From: Volvariella volvacea V23
Taxonomy: Eukaryota > Basidiomycota > Agaricomycetes > Agaricales > Pluteaceae
DNA length: 64,000 nucleotides
Reading direction: 5' to 3'
Assembly: GCA_000349905.1 (NCBI GenBank)
Contig: KB722748.1
Location: 368,798 to 432,797, forward strand
Positions 1 to 9,799 of this stretch are shown one piece after another; within the stretch, counting starts at the first letter, position 1, and each line of letters begins with the position of its first letter. Made by a program: the position numbers and the translations under genes. The notes beneath the pieces are model-generated. The model ran no database searches and was not told where the DNA came from. It saw nothing but the letters and a program-made list of their open reading frames with translations.

Positions 1-219
1 TTCTTGGGACAAGGTAACGTGCATGATGGCAGTGGGCTACATCGTATGGGTGAGGTAGACTACGTCCAAATACGTGTCCAATGCAAAAATAAATTAAGAA
101 CCCAATTGTAACCTCAGGAAAAACTCATCGAAGAACCAGTCGTACACATCCCACCCCTCAAGCAACTCATGCAGTCGGGCAAACGACCTCGACTCCAAGT
201 CCCCAAGTTCCCTCCGTAC

Positions 220-430
220 CACCATGCTTAACCTACACAAGTTAACACCTTGCTCCGCATTCAGGATGACAGTGGATGTTGATACCACTTCCCCAACCTT
301 AGTATTTAATATCGCGTTGGCCTCCGCCAGATCCTTAGACCATGTCATCGAGGTTTGGCGCGTATCCCTTGTCCGCAATACCAACTCATTCTGGGATTGC
401 TCTCGGGGTTGGAAATAAGCGGGCTTAGCG
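220..430 (+). pseudogene. Relic of an F-box-family protein
   Basis: An open stretch on the plus strand translates to DVDTTSPTLVFNIALA, followed shortly by IEVWRVSL. This matches the middle of the two complete F-box paralogues further right (AIDIDTSSPMLTFNLAL and LEIWRVSL, near 31.6 kb). No F-box, splice sites or remaining domain could be found around it, and the frame closes at about 418. It is probably a decayed fragment of the same family, or the edge of a gene cut off by the window start. It also shows the ancestral orientation of a segment that is inverted in one of the two later copies. Confidence 0.5.
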
Positions 431-589
431 TCCCTAGAACCCAAAAAGACGTTCTATTACACACACCAGATGCACATACATACATTCCGAATTGGAGGAA
501 GCCTACAAAGCAGGGCTTCGCATATATACTCTACACAGACCGCCGCGCGTGTCGCCAACACCGCAGTCTTGCGGCACATAAACCACCAA

Positions 590-2321
590 TCAAAACCTCC
601 TCGGCGAGCCGCCCCTACTTCTGTTGCTCCCACCGCCATCCAATCTAAACCAACTCGGAATCAACTTCCACAACCTCTCTCTCTCCTTGGCAGCCCAGCT
701 TTCCAAGGCCCTCGAACAAGCCTTACACTCCGAGAACTCTGAGCTCTTCAACTGCCCCAGCTCTTCTGCGACGTAGAGTGGGTCGCAGTATCCTCGCTCT
801 CGGTCGAAGAGGTAGTGTTGGGTCGCGAGGTCGACGAGCTCGCCAAAGTCTTTCCGGCAGGCGGCGGCTGATATGCAGACGCCGCCGCCAGAAGAGCGAC
901 GGATGTGTGAGGGTGGGGGCGGGGATGGGCCGGGTCCTATGCCCCAGTTTGCGTGTGAGGCGGTAGCGGGTGGATGGTTTGACAGGGCGCCGTTATGACC
1001 GTGGTGGTATTGAGTCGCATGGCTCTGGTGGGTGGAAGATTGTCGCATGGAATGAGAGTTACCCATAGAACGAATCAATGTAGTGATGCTATGTTGGGCT
1101 GCCTCCTTGCCCAAACATAGGCATTGCATGTCGTACGTGGAAAGCGTGGGAAGAGAATTCCCGGAATAGAGCACGTCTTCTTCCGTTGGCTCGAATATTT
1201 GGGAGAAAGAGTACCGGCAGAGGTCATAAAATGCCGATGGAAGGAGTTGGGGTGCATTGACTTCTCGCGCCAGGTTGATAACAGCCTATTGACAGTGCGC
1301 AATATATCAAATTTTACCTGCAGGTAGTGTTGACAAGAGGACGTACAATAGGATGAGGGTAGAGGTGGCCGGCATCTGGGGAGTTGGTCTCATGCATACG
1401 AGCCAGATCTTCGCGGTTATCCCAACCTTTGAGCGTGTTGGGCCATGCCTCGTTTAGGTGGTCCAAGGCGAGGTCTCTCAACGAATCAATGAGATATTTG
1501 GTAGACAATCTCAGGATACCAGAGACGACTTTGAAGTCCTCTTGACCATTGTCTCCGAATTTGCTACACGCAATCAATATGGCAATAACAAGCATATTAG
1601 GCTCACGAAAATTAAAAAGAGCTAAAACTTACGGGCTGTCGTATAGGGCTGTCAACAGGTGAGCAACATCGTCAGGCTCATCCTGCAAGTCCACAACAGG
1701 AATCTTCTCTTCGACCTCCCGAGCGACCAATCCCACGACCCCGTTTCCACCCAGAAAAGTACTAATGTCCGGCTCCGCCCCATTGCCGATAATAACCTTC
1801 CTTCTACTCTTCTTCACTCTCAAAACCATATACGAGCTTTGGAATCCATCTCCCACTCCTTCCTCGCTCACCGCGTTACCTTCCACATCACTGTCGCTGT
1901 CAGGTTCTGCAGGCTGCGGCATTGAAAACATGTCCTTGAAGCATATAGAATGTCTGGACAGCATCGACTTGTGAACCCTGAATAACACGTCTTTCGCTCT
2001 ACAAACCACACTTCCATCATCGAACCACAAGTCTGGATGTCGTTTCAACGGTGTGGGGGGCTGTGTGTGCAGGTCGTATACTGTGCTTTGACTCGTACAA
2101 GTATCCGTCAGGTTGGCAGTGGGAATAACAGCAGAAGGATAGAGGATATATTGATAAGCGCTGAGAGGACGACATGCGGTGTTCGTGTTGATGCGGAGGG
2201 AATGAGGATATGGATATGAGGGAGAGTGACCGGGATTGGCGGAAGCCGGACTTGGACTTGAACTAACGGTATATGAGGTAGGCGTTGACAGCTGCTGTTG
2301 CTGATGGTCCTGGGCGAGCAT
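590..2321 (-). CDS. BTB/POZ domain protein
   Basis: Three exons could be joined in phase: 2321-1633, 1563-1347 and 1285-590. The introns are about 60-70 nt. The start is the ATG at 2321 (MLAQDHQQQQ); the reading frame extends slightly further but only through a TTG. After a low-complexity N-terminal part comes a BTB-type core: HPDLWFDDGSVVCRAKDVLFRVHKSMLSRHS, read in two pieces, in which an acidic loop interrupts the fold, then VPVVDLQDEPDDVAHLLTALYD. Exon 2 continues with a helical region (VVSGILRLSTKYLIDSLRDLAL) and exon 3 with VINLAREVNAPQLLPSAFYDLC. This arrangement is typical of the large Agaricomycete BTB family. BTB domains mediate protein-protein contacts, in some proteins as cullin-3 adaptors; the partner here is unknown. 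The C-terminus ends in a Ser/Gly/Arg-rich tail. Confidence 0.8.
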
Positions 2322-3168
2322 GATAGGTATGTAATTAAATCCCCACAAGCTGAAAATGCGATAAAGATAGTTGACGAATGCGACGACGATGGCGTTGGCG
2401 TTTGATCTGGGAAAGGCAGGAACGAGCCTCGAGGCTATACGTGGTATCGACCTTGTTGGATGATATAAAGACTTGGACTACAAGGGGATAGTCATTAAAG
2501 GGGGTAGGTGGTGGATACCGAAGATGGGAAAACGGAAGGGGTATACAACGGGGTAGGAAGGGAACGTTGGTTGTAGGATGTCCCGTCAACGGGGAAGAGA
2601 GCGAAAAAGAACGGCGTATGTCCCCGATCGTCGATGGGAGAGGGTCGGCAGGCGCGGAAAACGATGGTAAATACAATCATGCCGACGCCGTCAACGTTTA
2701 TTGTCTCTATCACAACGGAAACAAATACACTCACAACTGGCAAGGCCGAGCAGAGCAGGCAGTCGGGGAAATGAGGGAGAAATGGCGCTGTGGGGCTTTA
2801 AGGAGGCCTGGGTGTACAATTTTTCACCTCGAGGCTGGAGTACGTCCCGGTATGCATTGATTGGGGTAATCAAAGAGAATATGTCGTGTACGCATTATGA
2901 TATGTACTGATGGAGATAAAATTGTGTGCGTCTCATGCTGGCATCTATCAAGGGGGCTCTACGTTGACGTTATAAGTGTTACATAAAGGGTCTCGGGCTC
3001 AGAGTTTGTTCAAGTATCGATATCTGAACGAAGCAGTTCACGAGCTTGAAGTACTTCCTCTCAGCCTCCTAAATTCGTCACCACTAGAGAATGATGCATC
3101 GAGGCGCCCGACATCAAAGGGACCAGTATCAAGTCCACGTCTATATTTCGTCCCTCCATGTGACCACA
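2322..3168. other. Intergenic, no gene seen
   Basis: This holds the upstream region of the BTB gene and the downstream region of the dihydroorotate dehydrogenase gene. The short open frames here have no family resemblance and no plausible splice partners. Confidence 0.5.
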
Positions 3169-5291
3169 TCACAACGAAACGACGGCCTGGGCAGCACCAG
3201 CAGCCACATCCGTCTCATTGGTGGTTTTCGCACTACCACCCCCGGCTTTTTCATGGCCAAATTTCTCGCCCAGCTCGTCCAACAGTTTCTTCAACTCCAA
3301 CGCCTCGTCAATCAACTGCTCCACGGTCCCCTTCTTCTTCTCTTCCACCTTTGGTTTCTTCCAGGACAACGTCTCTACCGCCTCCTTCGTGACCTGCTCC
3401 CATGTCTTACCCTCCCGCTTCAACTCTTCAGCCAACTGATCTTTGATTCGTCGGCATGTACCCACTCCTTCGTATCCAAATGCGGTGTACACCTGAACCA
3501 TCGAAGCACCAGATTTTCCAAACTCCAGGGCGTCCTTGCCTGTTGAAATCCCTCCCGAGCCGATAATAGGAATATCTGCGGGGAGGTGTGCCCGAAGAGT
3601 TCGTAACGCTTTGAGTGCATAAGGCTTTAGAGGGGCGCCAGATAGCCCGCCAATTTCGGCTTTGTTGACTACAGAAAAACAAGCCTCAGCGTCAATGCAC
3701 CCACAACACGTCAAACCGGTGAACATACTGCTAACCAGCCCTTTCGGCCTCTGAACAGTCGTATTACTGACAATCACCCCATCAATCCCGCTGTTCCTGA
3801 TGACCTCTGCAATTTGCTCGAGTTGCAGCTCGTCCAAATCAGGCGCGAGTTTCAACATCAGTTTTGGCTTTCTTCTTGTCAAGAACGAATCGGGAAGTTC
3901 GTCTCGTGCCTTTCGGACACCTGATAGCAACTCCTCTAATGCTTCCTTATTTTGCAATCCTCTGTTCACCGAGCCAGACGGGCAAGAAAACGCGAATCTC
4001 AGCTTGGGTAGATGCGTGAGTATGAAGGGATACACCTTACCTCAGCCCAGGGGTATTTGGACTTGACACATTAACCACCAACACGTCTGCATACGGCCCA
4101 AAAGTCTTCACGCCCCCAACAAAATCCTCGATCGACCCTTCTGGTGAACTCTTATTTTTCCCCAAATTGATCGCCAACTTCCTTCCCTCCCTCAACGAAG
4201 CGGGCGAGCTCCCGTCTTCTCCAGAAGATGATGGAGAAAATCGAGGAAGCCGGGAGCGTAATCTAGAGAGAACGGATGCTTGACCTTCGGATGGGAAGCC
4301 GTATCGGTTGATTATGGCATCGTCTTCTTCTAATCTGAAGACACGTGGTTTGGGATTTCCTGGCTAGGGAGAAGAGAAGAATGAAAGGTGTGGTAAGGCT
4401 GCAAGAAGAGGGTAGAGATGTGGTAATACCGCACCTGAGGTTTGGGAGTGACACTGCCGATTTCGACCCAGCTAAAGCCAAGATTGAAGAGGCCTATGAA
4501 ATAGACATTTCGTGTAAATTTAGTTGTTTGAGCAAAGAGGGATCGGCCATACCGTCTATGGCTTCGCCGTTTTTGTCAAATCCAGCTGCAAGGCCAATGG
4601 GGTTGCTAATCTCTTCCCCCCAAAGCTAATTCAACCGCACACAGGATCGATCATCAAGAAAAAATTGTAACGCGTCAGTTCGCATAATTAAACTCCACAT
4701 AGGACAAAGAAACGCGTAGTAACGCCGCAATAGAAAACTCACCAACGCTTTCAGTCTCTCGTCGTCCCCAACAGGATCTCTGGGCCCCAACCCACTCCTT
4801 AAAGCCTTGACAGCTATCCAGTGTCCACTCTCTGGACTCAGAGTGTTTCTTAGCACCGGCATTAAGAAGTAACGATGCAATGCTGATCGGGAGTCGAAGT
4901 AGTATACTGCAAACAGGCCCGTGGAGAGTGCGAATAGTGTTGCGTAGAGGCCCGTTTTGAGGGAACTTGATGTTTGACCAGAAGATGAATATGAAGAGGA
5001 CGAGGAGGATTGAGAGCTGGAAGAACTTGATGTCGACGAAGATGCAGAATTGGTGCTAGCATCTGAAGCTACGCCAGGCGTAGTAGACAATCCACGAGCC
5101 CATTTTCTTCCTTCTACTCTTGCACAACGTTCAGCATGATATTCGCGGCTATACACCGAGACAACACCTGCGACTCTGCGATCGTATTGACCGAATAATG
5201 GCGCTACGGTTCTGCTTTTGATGTTCGAGACGCGACAAGTTCGAAGAGTTGCGGATAGCCCACGAGCAGGAAGAGTCCCCGCAACCGTCAT
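3169..5291 (-). CDS. Dihydroorotate dehydrogenase, mitochondrial class 2
   Basis: It oxidises dihydroorotate to orotate, step four of de novo UMP synthesis, passing electrons to quinone at the inner mitochondrial membrane. The start at 5291 opens a basic N-terminus, a long Ser run, and a membrane anchor ([20 protein letters not shown]), as expected for class 2 enzymes. Exon by exon: [17 protein letters not shown]; the FMN-site segment [18 protein letters not shown] near 4550-4620; [46 protein letters not shown]; and [32 protein letters not shown], read in pieces. The intron at 3669-3728 is exactly 60 nt and contains no in-frame stop. The final exon adds a Lys/Glu-rich tail of about 60 residues not usual in the family. 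Yeast has a cytosolic class 1A enzyme instead; this one is the human/S. pombe type. Confidence 0.93.
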
Positions 5292-7143
5292 TGTCGGTCA
5301 GCTAAGATTACGAGCACGACGACAGCGACGACGAAGCTGAAAGGAGTGTGGAGAACGATGAGGTCAGGAATTTGCTTGCTGTCCGTATAATTCCGTGGAA
5401 GTCAGGTATTTTGTATGTATGTATTTGGTACCCGTGGATAACTTTAGCAAGTACGCATAGCACCAACAGCAGCGATAATTGGCAGATGCGCAAATAGGCA
5501 TAAGAATGCTAGAGCGAAGTGACTCAGGTGAATGTGAATTCTAATGCAGGATGTGATCTTCACTATTTGGTCCCATGTAGGCACTGTTGGAATTCGAGTC
5601 CGAGCCCAACGCCATAGGCTGCGCAGTCAGGAGTATACTAATCGCATTCACGACTAGTTAAATAGCTGGCATGCAGAGAGAAGAAATTTTAGTGCAATCA
5701 CTTGCTCATTGCTCGATGCACAGGGTACAAATCGAAGTCCAAGATGAAAAGCCCCCGGGCGGATTTCAGAGATTAACTAAACCAAATACAAGGTCGTCTC
5801 TTTTGGCTTGCGGCTTTAGGCCAGTTAACACAGACAGAGCTTGGGAGATCGAACCCGCTTAAACCGCCCAATAGAAATAAGTTAGTTACATTTCCTACAC
5901 ACTCGCCGAAGGTTGCATTGTTAAGGACCACATAAAATATAACTCTGGCCATTTCAGCGAGTAAGGATGAGTGGTAGGAAGCCGACTTACACTGTACCCA
6001 GCAGGAGCACTTTTGCCTTCAATCCGTTTGGTTGTCACTTTGGAGTTTGTGATCCCAAGTGCCCCTAACTTCTGCATCACAAGGCTCAGAATCAAAGCCT
6101 CATTGAGCAGCCGCGACCGCGTGTGATGCTCCATGGAGGCCCATGAAGACTAGAAACCCGGTGCCAAGAACATGCTGTGATGAGATGCCCTTGCTGTTTA
6201 TTGGAGGTGGAACCGAGAGCATGCGGGTACGGAAACGGATGGCGCTGATGCGCATCATTCTGCCTGTAAGATTTCAGGCCGCTCAGCACCCTTATGAGAG
6301 GGGCACTCAGCGTAGAAGCTACTGTCTAGTGTGCAGCACATGTACTACATCACTCTTTCGAATACGCTACATTGGTTCTGGTTTTCTGCTCACCAGCCCA
6401 GGGCGCTAAACGGGATGATGCCGATCGCGATCGTGGGAATACTCGCTCCCCAGCCACGGGCGCTTGGTTGCCATTGCAACACTCCACGCACGACGACCGA
6501 TATTTCCTTTTTCAGCTTTACTTCCACTTCCATCTCAGCCGTTTCGTTTTGTTGTCTTTCGCAGCCTTTGTCCACCCTGCTAAGCTGTTCCCCTCATTGT
6601 TCCCAATGTCATCGAAGGCTACCTTGATGTGGACGCCTGATGCATGCCAACGATGCTTTTGTCGCCTATGGACTATGAAGTACCATTGTGCTTTGAGGCA
6701 GTAGTAACCCAGGCGTTGTGTCCTGTCTCTTTCAATGCGGAATTGGATGCGTCGACGTTTTCCTGGACTTGCAATGAGCTTTCCGTGGGGCGGATGATGA
6801 TGGTGCCCAGCCCAAGGACAAAGATCGCAAACGCGATTTTCTTGACGATCCATTTGTGAACCCGGTTGCTTTTCGATATTGCCAAATGTATCATCCCAAA
6901 GCGGAAAGCAACCACAAGACAATGTCCAATTTCCATGCTTTCCATGCTTTACCTTGCCTACCCATATATAAGCCTTCCTCGTTCCATTCCGACCCCAAGT
7001 GCCACTTTGCCCCCAACCCTCTCCTTCCACTTCTTTTCTTTCACTGATTCATTTCCTCGCTGAGCCGGTCTCAATACATTCGCGTTTCCAAGTTATTGTC
7101 AATTCTAGCACCTCTTCGGCTCACTTCCCTCTCATTTTATAAA
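5292..7143. other. Gene-poor stretch, promoter at right edge
   Basis: No convincing coding signal over about 1.8 kb. Minus-strand open frames near 5.9-6.3 kb and 6.5-7.0 kb lack homology and clear splice signals. A T-arm-like string near 5848-5865 has no matching A-box or acceptor stem, so no tRNA is called. The right end is the promoter of the secreted protein that starts at 7144. Confidence 0.5.
6965..6972 (+). promoter_or_regulatory. TATA box of secreted protein gene
   Basis: TATATAAG lies about 170 nt before the ATG at 7144, in a pyrimidine-rich stretch typical of highly expressed basidiomycete genes. The leader between them is CT-rich. Confidence 0.55.
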
Positions 7144-8885
7144 ATGGTCAAGCTCGCATTTTTCATTGCTGGTCTTGCTATTTCCTCCGCGAGCGGAGCT
7201 CCTCTTAAGAAGCGAATTGCACAAACTATCTCTGCTTCCACAGCCAAGTGGGAACAAGCCTGCGTGAGTATGCTGTCAAAAATTTCCTTCGCCTCTCCAT
7301 CTCTCCAATGCCCTGATCTATCATCTCTATCTACACCTTACGGCCACCAAACAAATGACTTCATTTATAATTGATCATGCTGTCACTATTGTCCCCTCCC
7401 CGACTCCTCGGTATCCCAATATGGAATTTTCACTGATCTTCTCTCGTTTCGTAATTGTTAGCTTGCCGCTGGCGGTGGTCAGCAGTGTAATCCACTCTCG
7501 GTTACTGCGTTCAGCACTTTGCTCGCTGCGCCCGGTCCTTGTGAGCAGCAAGATGCCGCAGATAGCATGATTGACTTGGCTAAAACCCTCGGAAACGATG
7601 CTGAGATGATCAGGTTGGCACAAATTTTCGCTCAACAGCCCCGTAATACCGTAAGTCTCGGGCCTTTTATACTGTCACATTCGTTACTAATAGTCCGCTG
7701 CATAGCCCACTTCCCTGAGCACGCCTTACTGCCAGACTGCACCCCGTAATCCCGAACTCAACGGCCTATTCCAGTGCCAGTTTGCGAGTGCCAACCTCAA
7801 CACATTCGTTGGTGGTATCGCAGTTGGTGGTGCAGGCACCGTTCCATTCGGTCTCTCAGCTCCCCTCAACCCCCTTGGCTCTTGCCCTGCAAAACCTGAT
7901 GGCCCAGTCCCAGATGGCGAACAACTGGTTGATCTCGTTCAGAGTCCTGGTTCCGGCAATGCGCCTTCTCCTGGTGGAAATAATAGTGGAAATGCACCCC
8001 CTCCACTAGCATCTTCGACTACCGTTGCCGCACCACCTGCGGCTACGACTTCGATGGGAGGAGGAGCTGGAGGAAACTTCAGGCTTCAGAACGGGCGTGA
8101 TGCACAGGCTCTTAACGCCAGGTTCGCAACGCTGACAGCAGACTCGCCTTGCTCTTGTACGTTCGAGCTCCTAGGTTCAGGTTTACCCATTTTCTAACCT
8201 CCCCAACAGCTGGTGACCAAGCATGTGTCAACGGGGGCTTCGCTCAGTGCGTCAACGGAAGATTTGCCATCACCTCTTGCGGTGCAACCCTCACGTGCGC
8301 TGCTCTTCCTCTCGTCAACAACCCAGGAACGTCCATTACTTGCACGACTCAAGCTGATGCTGTCGCCCGTATTGAAGCTACTGGTGCCACCGGTGGATTG
8401 ACTGGTAACGGTTCAGGATCCAATGCTCCAGCCCCAGCTCCTGCACCATCACCATCACCATCCCCCTCTCCTGCTCCACCTGTGAACAACACACCCTCAG
8501 GAGGCAATACGGGCTCTGGTGCTGGTGGATTCCGACTCCAGAATGGACAGGATGCTCAAGCTTTGAACGCCAAATTCGCAGGTCTCTCTGCCGACTCTAG
8601 CTGCACTGGTACGTCTTACACCTCACTCTCCAAGTTAATGAGGATAGCTCACCTCTAAATCTCTATTTCTATGTCTACATAGATGGCGACCAAGCCTGTG
8701 TCAACGGTGGATTTGCACAATGCGTTGGCGGCCAGTTCGTCATCACCCCTTGTGCAGGCGGTCTCATCTGCGCCGCTTTGCCACTCGTGAACAGCCCTGG
8801 AACTTCAATTGCTTGCACGACTCAGGCAGATGCCCTGGCTAGGATCCAAGCTACGGGAGCTACAGGTGGCATTACTGGTGCCTGA
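7144..8885 (+). CDS. Secreted protein with two chitin-binding-like modules
   Basis: Five exons join in phase: 7144-7263, 7462-7650, 7706-8156, 8210-8608 and 8683-8885. The N-terminus MVKLAFFIAGLAISSASGAP is a signal peptide, followed by a KKR basic site. A first domain of about 150 residues with paired cysteines (CEQQDAADSMIDLAKTLG) leads into Pro/Ser-rich linkers. Then come two copies of a module beginning FRLQNGxDAQALNAxFA and containing GDQACVNGGFAQCVNGxF, a conserved C, ALPLVNxPGTSIxCTTQADA and ending ATGATGG. The GDxACxxGxFAxCxxGxF spacing resembles CBM19-type chitin-binding modules; that link is an inference from the cysteine pattern only. Such proteins are common in Agaricomycete secretomes. 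The CDS ends shortly after the second module at TGA 8883-8885. Confidence 0.85.
7938..8882 (+). repeat. Tandem duplicated module within the secreted protein
   Basis: The module (about 90 residues) occurs twice, separated by an Ala/Pro/Ser-rich linker (APAPAPSPSPSPSPAP). The first copy runs from about 8076 to 8400, the second from about 8527 to 8880. Each is interrupted by an intron directly before GDQAC, in phase 1. The copies differ at scattered residues, so the duplication is not recent. Confidence 0.8.
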
Positions 8886-9799
8886 TTTTAGCGTCTCGGG
8901 GTTTTTGCTTTTGCTTCTTAATGAGAGGGGAAATTGTGTGTCGTTGACGATACACGGCATATTTTTTTTTTATTTTTGTTTTCGCGTTTATAGCTGCTTG
9001 CGCGTTGATTTTTGGTATGCTTGACCCGCGCACTGTACACAGCACAACTCCTTTCGTACTTCTGGTTGACAGGTCCCAAAAATAGAAATAGGGTTTAGAT
9101 CAGTGTATTCTTAGTTTTCCATTCTTCCTGCATGCATTCACTCATTCATTCAGAATATTCGCATTCATCATTATCTCGTCGGTGCAGGTAGTGAATGCAC
9201 TGAGTGGTGGACCATAGAGTCCCCTCGAGACCGCATGCTGCGGAGCTGGTGGCTCGGGCTGATGATCAACACCACCATGAGGTCATAGCCGACCCTTGGT
9301 TACCCTACTGAAATCTCGACTTTTCCGCACGGCAACCCTTTTTTTGATGCCGTACAAGCAAGATGGAGTGGGGCTCTAGATTAAAGACAACAACATGTAA
9401 CCCACCCTTGTTGGTTAGACGGGGTACTAGTCCATCGAAGTCTCATGAATTGACATTTGAGGTAAATCATCGGACCCCCTCTATGTCGAGGCCAGATCCC
9501 CCCCTTACAGGACATTAAAGCCACCGACTTCTGAAGGCAAACAATGTTCTTGTGGTGGCCGCTGCACCGTACTTGTCTCTGCGTAGACCACAAATTGTCT
9601 GCACATGTCCTTTTTTGAACCGATCCGCTACCTAAAGAGGTGACTCGGAGGACCGAACAGGAACCGTCCATCGGGTGCATCACTGGTCTTACCCCAACTA
9701 CGGCTTGAACAGACGGGCAGGATATCCCGGGCCCGCAGTGCCCAGCTGGCACCTCCAAGGCTTCAACCCCCGTTCCTACCCACCATCATCAGAAAAAAA
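8886..9799. other. Intergenic, no gene seen
   Basis: 3' flank of the secreted-protein gene and 5' flank of the next gene. A T-rich tract near 8961-8985 probably lies in the 3' UTR. A minus-strand frame at 9381-9758 has no recognisable features. Confidence 0.5.

Noticed and set aside
5845..5870. tRNA-like T-arm (GGGTTCGATCTCCC on the minus strand)
   Set aside because: The five-base T stem does not pair fully, and no A-box, anticodon arm or acceptor stem is found nearby.
9381..9758. 125-codon minus-strand frame, Cys-rich
   Set aside because: Cysteines are irregular, there is no signal peptide, and it lies in the flank between two genes without promoter signals.
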